DNA of 64,000 bases, from contig CATXSD010000003.1 of the NCBI GenBank assembly GCA_958402075.1, forward strand, positions 12,334 to 76,333, written 5' to 3'. Positions 33,663 to 42,284 of the stretch are shown piece by piece. The notes under the pieces were generated by a model. The model saw only the letters and a list, made by a program, of their open reading frames with translations. It was not told where the DNA came from and ran no database searches. The position numbers were made by a program, and so were the translations under genes. This DNA comes from Mediterranea massiliensis. GTDB lineage: Bacteria > Bacteroidota > Bacteroidia > Bacteroidales > Bacteroidaceae. Each line of letters starts with the position of its first letter. The stretch's first letter is position 1.

Positions 33663-35855
33663 TTATTTCACCTCTGTCAGTTCCACTACCCGGCTTTGCA
33701 TGGGGTGGAAGCTGAAGACATCCAGTCCTATCTTCATCAGATAGTCGCCGGAAAGGACTTTCCCATCAGTGGTCAGGGTGGACTGTGTACCGGGCATCAG
33801 GTTGATTTCCTTCACCTGATAGCGTTTCATCGGATCCAATCCCTGTAAACGTACGGGAAGCAGTTTCTCCTGATAGCGCGGATAGAGGTCGTATGCAAAT
33901 AGTACGGCCTTGTCGTGGTCCGTGCTTACATAGTTCACAGCCATGTGGTTGCTCTCATAGGGTGATACCAGCCGGTATTGGCTTCCGTCCAGGATGACGG
34001 ACTGGAGGCGTTTCCAGTTGGCTACCGCTGTCTGGCAATAGAGCAGTTCATCGGCACTCAGCTCCTTCAGCCCCAAGTCGAAGCCCAGTTTACACATGGA
34101 CGCTACATCGGTACGAAACTTGATGGAAGCTGCTTTGTTCCAGCTCGTAACATGGGCACACATGGCTTTGGCCGGGAAGAACTGGGAGAAGCCCCATTGG
34201 ATGTAGGCGCGTTCCACAGGGTCGGTGTTGTCGCTGCACCAGAATTCGGTGAAGTACTTCAGCGCCTCGTAGTCGCACCGTGCGCCGCCGCCCGAACAGA
34301 GCATCATGGGCACGTGAGGATAATTGTCCTTGACCCGCCGCATCACGTTGTAGACGCCACGCACGTGGTCGATGTAGAGCTGTCCTTGTTCGGCCTTGAG
34401 GTAGGGCGAGTAGATGTTGGTGATGGGGCTGTTACAGTCCCATTTGAAGTAGGCGATGTCCGGATTCTCCTTCAGCAACTTGTCCACAACGCCATAGACG
34501 TAGTCCTGTACAGCCGGGTTGCTCAGGTCGAGCACCAGTTGGTTGCGGTAGTAGTAGGTATCACGGTTGGGGTAGTGAATGGCCCAGTCGGGATGTTGTT
34601 CGAAGAGTTCGCTCTTGGGATTCACCATTTCGGGCTCTATCCAGAGACCGAACTTTACGCCTGCTTCTTTTGCGGCATCGGTCAGGGCGCGGATGCCACC
34701 CGGCAACTTGTCGTGCGTCACTTCCCAGTCGCCCAGGCCGGCACGGTCGTTCTTGCGGGGGTATTTGTTACCAAACCATCCGTCGTCCAGCAGGAACATG
34801 TCTACACCCAAGTCTTTGGCTTCCTTCATCAGCTCAGCCAAAATGTCCTGATTGAAATCAAAGGCCGTATTCTCCCAGTTATTGAGCAGGGTCAGGCGGG
34901 TTCCTTTGCCATCTTTCAGTTGGTAGTTGCGTGCCCAAGCTTGCAGATTGTGGCTACCCTGGCCCATCCCTTCGTTGCTCAGAGTGAAGATGAATTCGGG
35001 GGTGGTGAACACTTCATCGCGTTCCAGTCGGTAGGCCGATGCATAGGGATTGATGCCAGGAATGATGCGTAGGTTGCCTACATTGTCCACTTCGAAAGTG
35101 AATCGGAAATTACCTGTCCAGGCCAGCGTGCCCATCAATACCTCGCCTTGCCGTTCGTTGGCCGGTTGGTCCAGGCCCACGATAAAGAAGGGGTGCGTAT
35201 GCATGGCGGCGCGGCTGCCTAGTTTAGTATCGATCACTTTCTTGCCGAACTGTAGCGGCTGAGTGCTCATTTGTGCCTCCTTGGCCCAGTCGCTGCTGAA
35301 CTCGGTCAGGTAATAGGCCGGACGGCTGAAGTAGAGCATGGTCGTGGCGTAAGTCGACAGGGTAACCGGTTTTTTCTCCTCGTGGCGGATATCGCTCCAC
35401 GTCTTGATGACATTCTCCTTGGGATAGGCTACGTAGTGCAGGGTGACTTCTACAGGATATTGGTCGTCGCGCAACACAATGTCGGTTTGTACGCCCCCCT
35501 CTACGGCGTGCGAGGAGGAGGAAACGTAGTAGAGCCATGTTGACGGATTTCCGTCGTTGTGGGTCACAGCGAGGGCGGGCTCGAAGAAGTCTTCGTTGCC
35601 CGAACCGCTGCAAACCTCCCAACCGCGCCGGCTGACACTGCCGTCCGAGGCCGGATGCACGCTCCAACCCAGTTCTTTCAGGTCGGCGTCGTTCAGCAGT
35701 TTCTCGCCCAGATAACTCTGGTAGAGGCGACCGTTTTCGGCTACTTGCAGCACGAGGTCGGTGCGGTCGGTGGAGATGCGTATCTGTTTCATGTCACTGG
35801 CATTCAACGTAGTGGCGAGCAGGGTGAGTGCTGCCGTTGCGATGAAGTGTTTCAT
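33663..35855 (-). CDS. GH36 alpha-galactosidase
   Basis: 730 aa with a signal peptide (~1-19, TLLATTLNAS). N-terminal beta-sandwich, then a TIM barrel: MFLLDDGWFGNK (~353-364), FGLWIEPEMVNP (~402-413), catalytic nucleophile Asp473 in YFKWDCNSPITN and acid/base Asp542 in CSDNTDPVERAYIQWG. These are the GH36 active-site signatures. It would release alpha-galactose from raffinose, stachyose or related sugars in the periplasm. Between the GH32 (22-base gap) and the MFS porter (45-base gap). Confidence 0.94.
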   Translation of the reverse strand: MKHFIATAALTLLATTLNASDMKQIRISTDRTDLVLQVAENGRLYQSYLGEKLLNDADLKELGWSVHPASDGSVSRRGWEVCSGSGNEDFFEPALAVTHNDGNPSTWLYYVSSSSHAVEGGVQTDIVLRDDQYPVEVTLHYVAYPKENVIKTWSDIRHEEKKPVTLSTYATTMLYFSRPAYYLTEFSSDWAKEAQMSTQPLQFGKKVIDTKLGSRAAMHTHPFFIVGLDQPANERQGEVLMGTLAWTGNFRFTFEVDNVGNLRIIPGINPYASAYRLERDEVFTTPEFIFTLSNEGMGQGSHNLQAWARNYQLKDGKGTRLTLLNNWENTAFDFNQDILAELMKEAKDLGVDMFLLDDGWFGNKYPRKNDRAGLGDWEVTHDKLPGGIRALTDAAKEAGVKFGLWIEPEMVNPKSELFEQHPDWAIHYPNRDTYYYRNQLVLDLSNPAVQDYVYGVVDKLLKENPDIAYFKWDCNSPITNIYSPYLKAEQGQLYIDHVRGVYNVMRRVKDNYPHVPMMLCSGGGARCDYEALKYFTEFWCSDNTDPVERAYIQWGFSQFFPAKAMCAHVTSWNKAASIKFRTDVASMCKLGFDLGLKELSADELLYCQTAVANWKRLQSVILDGSQYRLVSPYESNHMAVNYVSTDHDKAVLFAYDLYPRYQEKLLPVRLQGLDPMKRYQVKEINLMPGTQSTLTTDGKVLSGDYLMKIGLDVFSFHPMQSRVVELTEVK

Positions 35856-35877
35856 GGTTGAAAGAGGTTTAAAAATA

Positions 35878-37749
35878 TTACAATCCTAATTGGTGTACTT
35901 TCAGGTTCTTCACTTCAGCCTCGCCGCCTTGGGTGTAGAAACGCAGGGCGTTGTAGGGCTGGGTGGGGAACACGAGATTGGTCATGGCGATGCGTCCACC
36001 GTCCACGAAGATTTCAACGGAGCACTTGTCTACGAATACATCGAGGTGGTAGGTCTTGCCTTCGCAAAGCGAGAGCGGTGCCCACGTGCCCAGGGCGAAA
36101 TCGTTGACGTAGTTCACCGAAAGGACCTTACGGTGGTCATCGGTTTCCTTGAAGTGAGGTTCGGACTTCTCACCGAAGGCTGTCAGTCCGCTTTGGCTGC
36201 GGTCCATCACGATGCGTCCGCTCTTCAGGTCGAGGTAGATGTCCACCTTCTCGCCTTTGTCGTTCAACAGTTGGAAACCGACGGTCTGGGCCTTGTTGGG
36301 AGTAACGTCCATTTCCAGTTCACAGGCACCTTCGGTTCCTGTAACCAGCGGGCTTACCAGGTGTTCGTCTGTCAGGGTGAAGTCGTTGACGTCTGTAGTG
36401 CCTTTGCGCAGGCCTTCGGTCTCCTTCACGGCATTGGCGGCCATGTAGATTTCACCGTCCTTGGTGTAAAGTGAGAGTTCGCGCGGCAGGGCGTTGGCAC
36501 CACGGTACTGGCGGATAGGAGTGACGTTGGCATACTGCCAGTTGCTCATCCAGGGTACAGCGATGGTACGGTCACCCGTGTTGGAGAAGCAGACGGTAGC
36601 GTAATGGTCCTTACCGAAATCGAGCCACTTGGTAACACTCTTGTCGGTGTCGCAATGGAATTCCTTGCCGTCGAAGTCGCCTACGAAATATTCCGTAGCG
36701 CTGCCGCCGAAGGGGCAGCCGGGGTTGATGTTGACAATCATCACCCACTTCATGTTGTTCTTGTTTCCATCGACGGGCAGCTGTACGAAGTCGGGACATT
36801 CAAACTGATTGGGCTGTACGCCGTAACCTTCGCCGAACTGGCTCAGGTATTCCCAGTTCTTCATGTCAGAGGACGAATAGAAGCGCATGTTCTTGTCGGC
36901 TGAAACAATCATGTACCACTTCTGGGCAGGTTCATACCAGAACACCTTCGGGTCGCGGAAGTCCTTCAGTCCGTCGAAGGGAGTCAGAATGGGGTTTTTC
37001 TCGTACTTTGTGTACGTGCGACCGTTGTCGGTGCTGTAGGCCATACACTGAATCTGTCCGTGCTCATCGCTGGCTGAGGTGTAGAAGGCTATCAGAGCGT
37101 CCTTGCCATAACCGGCACTGTTGTTCTTGTCGACCACGGAGCTACCCGAGAAAATTTGTCCCAGCGTATCGCGAGCGATGGCCGGAGCGAGGTGTTCCCA
37201 GTGGATGAGGTCGCGGCTGACGGAGTGTCCCCAATGCATGTTGCCCCACTTCGAACCGTAGGGGTTGTACTGGAAGTAGAGGTGGTATTCACCGTCTTTG
37301 TAAACCAGGCCGTTGGCGTCGTTCATCCAGCCGTAGAGCGGCGTGTGGTGATAGACGGGACGGTAATAGTCGGTGTTGGTGGTGTCAAAGGTGTCAGACA
37401 GACGGATACTGTCCCAACAAATGGTATTAGATGCCATACGGCTGATTCTTACTGTTGCCTCTTTGACTCCTTGTGGCAAGGTGAAGGGAACGTAGTATTC
37501 TACACTGTCTTGGGCCAGGCGTACGTCCATCGCAACATCGGCAGGGCTGCCTGTATCCAGTTTTACTTTAGCTTCGCTACACGATTCCTGGATAGGGAGA
37601 ATAAGATATTTGGTTGGGTTTGTGATGTGAATGATGGTAAGCGTGTCGCCTTGGTGTTCCATATGGAGGGTGAAACCTTTTGGCTGGCAAGCTGCCAGTG
37701 CGGTGGCCGTAGCCAAAGCCATTGTCAATTGATGAAATTTTATTTTCAT
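35878..37749 (-). CDS. GH32 beta-fructosidase lipoprotein
   Basis: 623 aa; lipobox ALAAC with Cys21, so membrane-anchored. After a ~100-residue N-terminal domain comes the five-blade propeller: nucleophile Asp144 in WMNDANG, Asp266 in FRDPKVFWYE and acid/base Glu317 in FECPDF, the three GH32 catalytic residues. A C-terminal beta-sandwich (~480-623) includes CSVEIFVDGG. Cuts fructose from sucrose, raffinose-type sugars or fructans; exo or endo action cannot be told by eye. Confidence 0.95.
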   Translation of the reverse strand: MKIKFHQLTMALATATALAACQPKGFTLHMEHQGDTLTIIHITNPTKYLILPIQESCSEAKVKLDTGSPADVAMDVRLAQDSVEYYVPFTLPQGVKEATVRISRMASNTICWDSIRLSDTFDTTNTDYYRPVYHHTPLYGWMNDANGLVYKDGEYHLYFQYNPYGSKWGNMHWGHSVSRDLIHWEHLAPAIARDTLGQIFSGSSVVDKNNSAGYGKDALIAFYTSASDEHGQIQCMAYSTDNGRTYTKYEKNPILTPFDGLKDFRDPKVFWYEPAQKWYMIVSADKNMRFYSSSDMKNWEYLSQFGEGYGVQPNQFECPDFVQLPVDGNKNNMKWVMIVNINPGCPFGGSATEYFVGDFDGKEFHCDTDKSVTKWLDFGKDHYATVCFSNTGDRTIAVPWMSNWQYANVTPIRQYRGANALPRELSLYTKDGEIYMAANAVKETEGLRKGTTDVNDFTLTDEHLVSPLVTGTEGACELEMDVTPNKAQTVGFQLLNDKGEKVDIYLDLKSGRIVMDRSQSGLTAFGEKSEPHFKETDDHRKVLSVNYVNDFALGTWAPLSLCEGKTYHLDVFVDKCSVEIFVDGGRIAMTNLVFPTQPYNALRFYTQGGEAEVKNLKVHQLGL

Positions 37750-37843
37750 GGTTGCTATTTTTTTGAGTGTTTAAAATTACAAATTATAATGTTATCCGAA
37801 ACAATTTTTTACCTGAATATTAATACCTATGTCAATTGATTCA

Positions 37844-40204
37844 TTAGAATTTTAAGCTGGCGCTGAACTCAACTGTGAACGGGCGGATGTAGCTGCCGGC
37901 CATGACGTGTCCCGCATATTGTCCGGCATCTTCTTTCTCGATGAGCTCGGCTCCGGCGATGCTACCTTTGGCACCTGTCTGGTTCAGGAAGTTTACGACA
38001 GTGCAGCCCAGAGCCAGTTTCTTGTTCACCTGCCAGTTCAATCCGCCAAAGGTCTCCCAACGGCCGTTGAAGTAGTAGGCATCGTTGATGTTGGCATAAG
38101 TCTTGCTGAAGTAGCGGAAGCTGGTCCAGATTTTCAGATCCTTGGTAATCATGTAGCTGGGGTCGATTTCGACAATGATCTGTGGAATCTCGGCTACGAT
38201 GTTGCCCGTTGCGTTGATCTGACCTACATAGCCGTCGGAGAAGGTGACTGATGTCTCATACTTCTTGTACGTCGGCTTTTGGTAGGTAAAAAGGAAGTGG
38301 AAATCGAATCCTTTGAACGGATGGGTTACCACGTCAGTAGTCCAACCCAGTGTCTTGATATCGTAGGTCAGTGGAGCTGCCATGATTTCAGTCTGTCCGG
38401 TCGCTGTTTTGTGTTGCAGATTCAGTGTCGAGTTATTGTTCGTCTTCGAGATGTAAGAGAAGAGTGAAGTCAAGCTCAACCAACTGTTGTTGTAGTAGAT
38501 TCCGGCGCGTCCCAGCGGAACTGAAATCTTATCCGTGTTAGGCATGGTGGCAGGCGCGAAACTTTCAATCTTCGGATGTTGGGTGATGTAGGTGAAGTCG
38601 CCTGTCAGTCCGAAAGCCTTGGTCAGCTTGTAGGTAGCGGCGGCAGTCAGGGAGTAGTTCAGCCAGTCGTAACTCATGGGTGTTGGGGCTATTTTGGTTC
38701 CGTCAGGAGCTGTCGTTCCCAGATAATAGTTGGCAAAGCGGCCTACATATTCACCCGCGGCATTCTTTACTGCAGCATTTTCGCCGCGCAGGGCCTGGTA
38801 TTCCAGACGGGCGCCGTAGTAGAGATTCAATTGGTCGGTGATGTTCCAGTCGTGAGTGAAGTAGAGGGCTACCTTGTTCTCATGTCCTTTGTAGTACTCT
38901 GAAGCGTTCTTGTTGAAATCGTAGTAATAGCCGTTTCCTGCGTAAGTACGGTCAGCGTATGTGGCATAGTCTGCGTTGTAAAGTCGTACAGGGTAGCTAC
39001 CGTCCATGGGGACCGACTGGTCGTACATGGTCGTGGCTGATGTGTAATCAATATCATAATACCATTCGTTCAAGCCCAGGCGCCAGGTACTGTTGCCCAC
39101 GTTGCGCGACAGTTCAGTGGTGAACATGAAGGAGTCGATGAAACCACGGTTCAGGCAAGACATGCGGCTTTGTACGTAGTCGCCCGTATAGGGTTGCATG
39201 CTGCCGTCGGCTGCTTCGTACAGGTAGTTGATGCCGGCTTCGTTCTGGTCGAGTGACATCGGTGTCTGGTAAACGAATGAACCGGTGGAGTGGTCATACT
39301 TCATGACAGTCTTCCAGTTCAGGCCGTTGTCCCACGTGTAGTCGTTCATCAGCGTGAATTCACTGCCTTTGTTCTGAGTGGCGTCGTAGAGGTTGGTTTT
39401 CCTGATTTCGCCTGTACGCATGTCTCGGTACATCATTTCATTATCAACGGGCAGGTAGGAAGTCGTTCCGAGGGCAAACTTGCCGAACTCTTTTACGCTA
39501 CCGTCACCTACATAGATGAAGGGTGCTGACTGAGTGGCATAGTTATAGACGGGATGGCTGTTGCTGTAATGGTAGATAGCAGTCAGTTCGCCACGGTTGT
39601 CATTGTACTTCTTGGTGAGAGCGAACTTATAGATTTGTGTACGGTCCTGGAAGGGGGTCGACTTGATCTTGAATGTTCCCGGGTCGAAATCCTGGTAAAT
39701 GCTTCCGCTGTAGAACCAGTCTTTGGCGATATCGCCGTTCACGTTGAGAGAGAACTCCTGCATGCCGAAGTGGTTGCTCTTATAGTTCAGTGTGCCGTGA
39801 AACCCCTTCTGTCCTAATTGGGTAAAAGAGTTGACGGCATATCCGATGTTACCGGTGGTAATGGCTGTTTCCGAAATCTTCAGCAGTCCTACGTGGCTCA
39901 GGCTGGCATCGGCACGCCAAAGTGAGTTGACTGAATGTGGATTGGTGGCATAGGTGACTGGAATGCCATTTTCCAATACATTGACGTCGGCCGATGGCAG
40001 GCCGATCTGGATTTCACGCGGACCGTTTGCGCTGGCTGCGTTCAGCATAACGTTACGGTTGCCTTCCTCCTTGCTGGAGTTTTCCGTCTGCGGTTCCGTT
40101 GACTTCTTTTCTTCTTGCGCGAAAGAACTCCCGCAAGTCAGACCGAGCAGCAACAGAGCTGCCGCGGTACGATAGCATACTGAATGTTTCATAATACCTT
40201 TCAT
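37844..40204 (-). CDS. TonB-dependent-receptor-like outer-membrane barrel of the utilisation locus
   Basis: 786 aa from the ATG at 40204 (ATG at 40192 is also possible; the frame to 40345 is not needed). Signal peptide ALLLLGLTCGSSFAQ, then a short Glu/Lys/Thr-rich linker, a possible plug-like region (~55-160) and a long series of aromatic-alternating beta strands ending in FTVEFSASLKF, the terminal Phe typical of outer-membrane barrels. It lacks the carboxypeptidase-regulatory N-terminal domain seen in the SusC homologue at 42285. Likely a second porin or receptor for the same sugar. Own promoter box. Confidence 0.82.
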   Translation of the reverse strand: MKGIMKHSVCYRTAAALLLLGLTCGSSFAQEEKKSTEPQTENSSKEEGNRNVMLNAASANGPREIQIGLPSADVNVLENGIPVTYATNPHSVNSLWRADASLSHVGLLKISETAITTGNIGYAVNSFTQLGQKGFHGTLNYKSNHFGMQEFSLNVNGDIAKDWFYSGSIYQDFDPGTFKIKSTPFQDRTQIYKFALTKKYNDNRGELTAIYHYSNSHPVYNYATQSAPFIYVGDGSVKEFGKFALGTTSYLPVDNEMMYRDMRTGEIRKTNLYDATQNKGSEFTLMNDYTWDNGLNWKTVMKYDHSTGSFVYQTPMSLDQNEAGINYLYEAADGSMQPYTGDYVQSRMSCLNRGFIDSFMFTTELSRNVGNSTWRLGLNEWYYDIDYTSATTMYDQSVPMDGSYPVRLYNADYATYADRTYAGNGYYYDFNKNASEYYKGHENKVALYFTHDWNITDQLNLYYGARLEYQALRGENAAVKNAAGEYVGRFANYYLGTTAPDGTKIAPTPMSYDWLNYSLTAAATYKLTKAFGLTGDFTYITQHPKIESFAPATMPNTDKISVPLGRAGIYYNNSWLSLTSLFSYISKTNNNSTLNLQHKTATGQTEIMAAPLTYDIKTLGWTTDVVTHPFKGFDFHFLFTYQKPTYKKYETSVTFSDGYVGQINATGNIVAEIPQIIVEIDPSYMITKDLKIWTSFRYFSKTYANINDAYYFNGRWETFGGLNWQVNKKLALGCTVVNFLNQTGAKGSIAGAELIEKEDAGQYAGHVMAGSYIRPFTVEFSASLKF

Positions 40205-40271
40205 GGTATTGTCATTAAATTGTTTTAAGTTTAAATTCAGTATCGAGCTTTTGCCCGCTCGAATACCGGTG

Positions 40272-40279
40272 CAAAGATA
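40272..40279 (-). promoter_or_regulatory. -7 box for the second barrel gene
   Basis: The minus strand reads TATCTTTG, an exact match, 67 bases before the ATG at 40204. It suggests that the enzyme genes can be transcribed separately from susCD. Confidence 0.5.
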
Positions 40280-40399
40280 AAGTGTTCTTTGTAATCGAAC
40301 TGAAAGATATGTTTCATACTCTGTCAATGAGGTTACATGAAACATTTATCTTAGTTGACGGAACAATTATTCTATGAGGTCCCTTGAAGAGGTGTATCG

Positions 40400-40439
40400 G
40401 CTTCCTTCCACGCTTCTCGGAAGAGATGTGGAAGGAAGC
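40400..40439. terminator. Hairpin after the SusD gene
   Basis: GCTTCCTTCCAC (40400-40411) pairs exactly with GTGGAAGGAAGC (40428-40439). It lies 19 bases beyond the SusD stop on the minus strand. There is no U-tract, so it may instead slow RNA decay and set different susCD and enzyme mRNA levels. Confidence 0.5.
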
Positions 40440-40457
40440 TGGTGTGAAACTTTTCTT

Positions 40458-42233
40458 TTAATATCCTGCATTCTGTACGTAAAGTCCCGGGATGTAGAAC
40501 AGCTGGTTGTAGGGAATGGGGAAGAACTCATTCTTGCCGGCAGTATAGTGGGCATCCTTGTAATACTGACCATAAGGTTGTGTAATGGTCTCTCCGGTTT
40601 CGGAGTTTACATATGTATAGGAGTCGTTCTGTTCGCTGGCAAAGAAGGCGTTCAGCGTTTCCGAAGCTATGCCCCAGCGGCGGAGGTCAAAGTAGCGGCT
40701 TCCTTCCATGGCCATCTCCAATCGGCGTTCCCAACGCAGGCACTTGCGGGCCGTTTCCTTATCCTGGAAGTAAGAAGCGGGGTAGAGGGCTATCTCGCAC
40801 TGGTCAGCGGCATAGGCAATGTGCTTGCTGACCGAGTTGGCGGCACGCTGACGGATAGCATTGATGATGGTGCGGGCTTCTTCCAAACGGTCGAGTTCAA
40901 TCAGTGCCTCAGCTCGCATCAGCATGACATCGGTGTAACGGAATACGTAGTCGTTCATTGCAAAGGCCTGCCAACTGCCGTTATAGGTTTCACCTTTCGA
41001 ACGTTGGGGAACTTCCTTCATCGAAGAGTAGTAGCCATATACGCTGGCAGCACGGGCATTCTTGTTGGCATCCAGCGTATATTCAGCTTCGTATTTGTAG
41101 GGGAAAGAAGGCATGCCGACAGTATGGAACAAGCGTGGATCCCACTTCTGGTCGGTAGGTTCGCCGTTGACGGGGTAGTCTATCTCGTCGTTGAAGTCGT
41201 CGAACATTGGCAGACCGTTCCGCGTCTTGAAGGCGTTCACCAGATTTTGGGAAGGCTTGTGGCAGTCCCAGCCGCAAGTCCAGATACCCCAGCATCCGTT
41301 CAGCATGTTCGACCAGTTGGCGCGGCCATAAGTGGTGTGGTCGTCGGCATAGTCAGAGGTCTGTACGGCAAAAATGGACTCCTTGCTATTCTTGTAGTCG
41401 GGTAGGAAGATGTCACCGAAATCTTCCAGGTAGCCATACTCGGAGTTTACCACTGCATCGGTGTAGTCGATGACTTTCTGCATATAGTCGCGGTTGATAT
41501 GGCTTACGCCGGTCGTGGCTTCGTAGCCGTCGCCCCATGCCAGGTTGAGGTAACACTTGGCCAGGTAAGAGGCTGCAGCAATCTTATTGACGCGGCCACC
41601 GTCTTCTTGCTTGGCTGGCAGTACATCGTAGGCGGTCTGGAAGTCATCAATGATTTTTCCGAACAACTCTTCGTAACTGTACTGATCGTTGCGTACCTGT
41701 TCGACAGTATTGTTTTCAAATACTACTTCATCAACCCAAGGTACTTGACGGAAAACGGTAATGAGTTTGTAGTAGAAGTGTGCACGGAGGAACTTCACTT
41801 CTGCCAGACGTTGGCTGGTAACGTCTTCACCCAGTGTAGAAACGCCGTTCCTTTGGAGTGCTACGATGGCACGGTTGCAGCGAGATATGGCGCAATAAAG
41901 TCGATACCACAGTTCATCCATGTGGTCGGGATTGGTAGCAGTCAGTGAGGTCCAGATTTCCAGGTGATGGTAATTGGTGTCTCCTGTACCCCAGCCACCT
42001 TTCAGGCAGTCGTCCGAAGTGAGGTCACCGTAGGGCCACAGGTTGAAGGGATAGGTGTACCAGCAGTCACCCAGCATGGCATAGGCGGCTGTTACCATGG
42101 CGTCGGGATCGGAAAATGCTTTGTCTTCGTCAATCACTGCGGTCGGATTGTAATCCAGAAAGCTGTCGCAGTTGGTGAGGGTCAGCCCCATGAAGCAGGC
42201 AGCAAGTATGGTATATATTTTTTTCTTTTTCAT
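40458..42233 (-). CDS. SusD/RagB-family surface glycan-binding lipoprotein
   Basis: 591 aa; lipobox TLTNC with Cys22. SusD-like helical fold: FLDYNPTAVIDEDKAFSDPDAM at the N-terminus, RCNRAIVAL and RLAEVKFLRAHFYYKLI (TPR region), and a C-terminal RWERRLEMAMEGSRYFDLRRWG motif. It caps the SusC channel and captures oligosaccharide at the cell surface. 51 bases downstream of the SusC gene. Confidence 0.94.
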   Translation of the reverse strand: MKKKKIYTILAACFMGLTLTNCDSFLDYNPTAVIDEDKAFSDPDAMVTAAYAMLGDCWYTYPFNLWPYGDLTSDDCLKGGWGTGDTNYHHLEIWTSLTATNPDHMDELWYRLYCAISRCNRAIVALQRNGVSTLGEDVTSQRLAEVKFLRAHFYYKLITVFRQVPWVDEVVFENNTVEQVRNDQYSYEELFGKIIDDFQTAYDVLPAKQEDGGRVNKIAAASYLAKCYLNLAWGDGYEATTGVSHINRDYMQKVIDYTDAVVNSEYGYLEDFGDIFLPDYKNSKESIFAVQTSDYADDHTTYGRANWSNMLNGCWGIWTCGWDCHKPSQNLVNAFKTRNGLPMFDDFNDEIDYPVNGEPTDQKWDPRLFHTVGMPSFPYKYEAEYTLDANKNARAASVYGYYSSMKEVPQRSKGETYNGSWQAFAMNDYVFRYTDVMLMRAEALIELDRLEEARTIINAIRQRAANSVSKHIAYAADQCEIALYPASYFQDKETARKCLRWERRLEMAMEGSRYFDLRRWGIASETLNAFFASEQNDSYTYVNSETGETITQPYGQYYKDAHYTAGKNEFFPIPYNQLFYIPGLYVQNAGY

Positions 42234-42284
42234 GATTTTCTTGTTTTATATTGAAATTGGGATTGTTAACCTGAACTTTTTATC

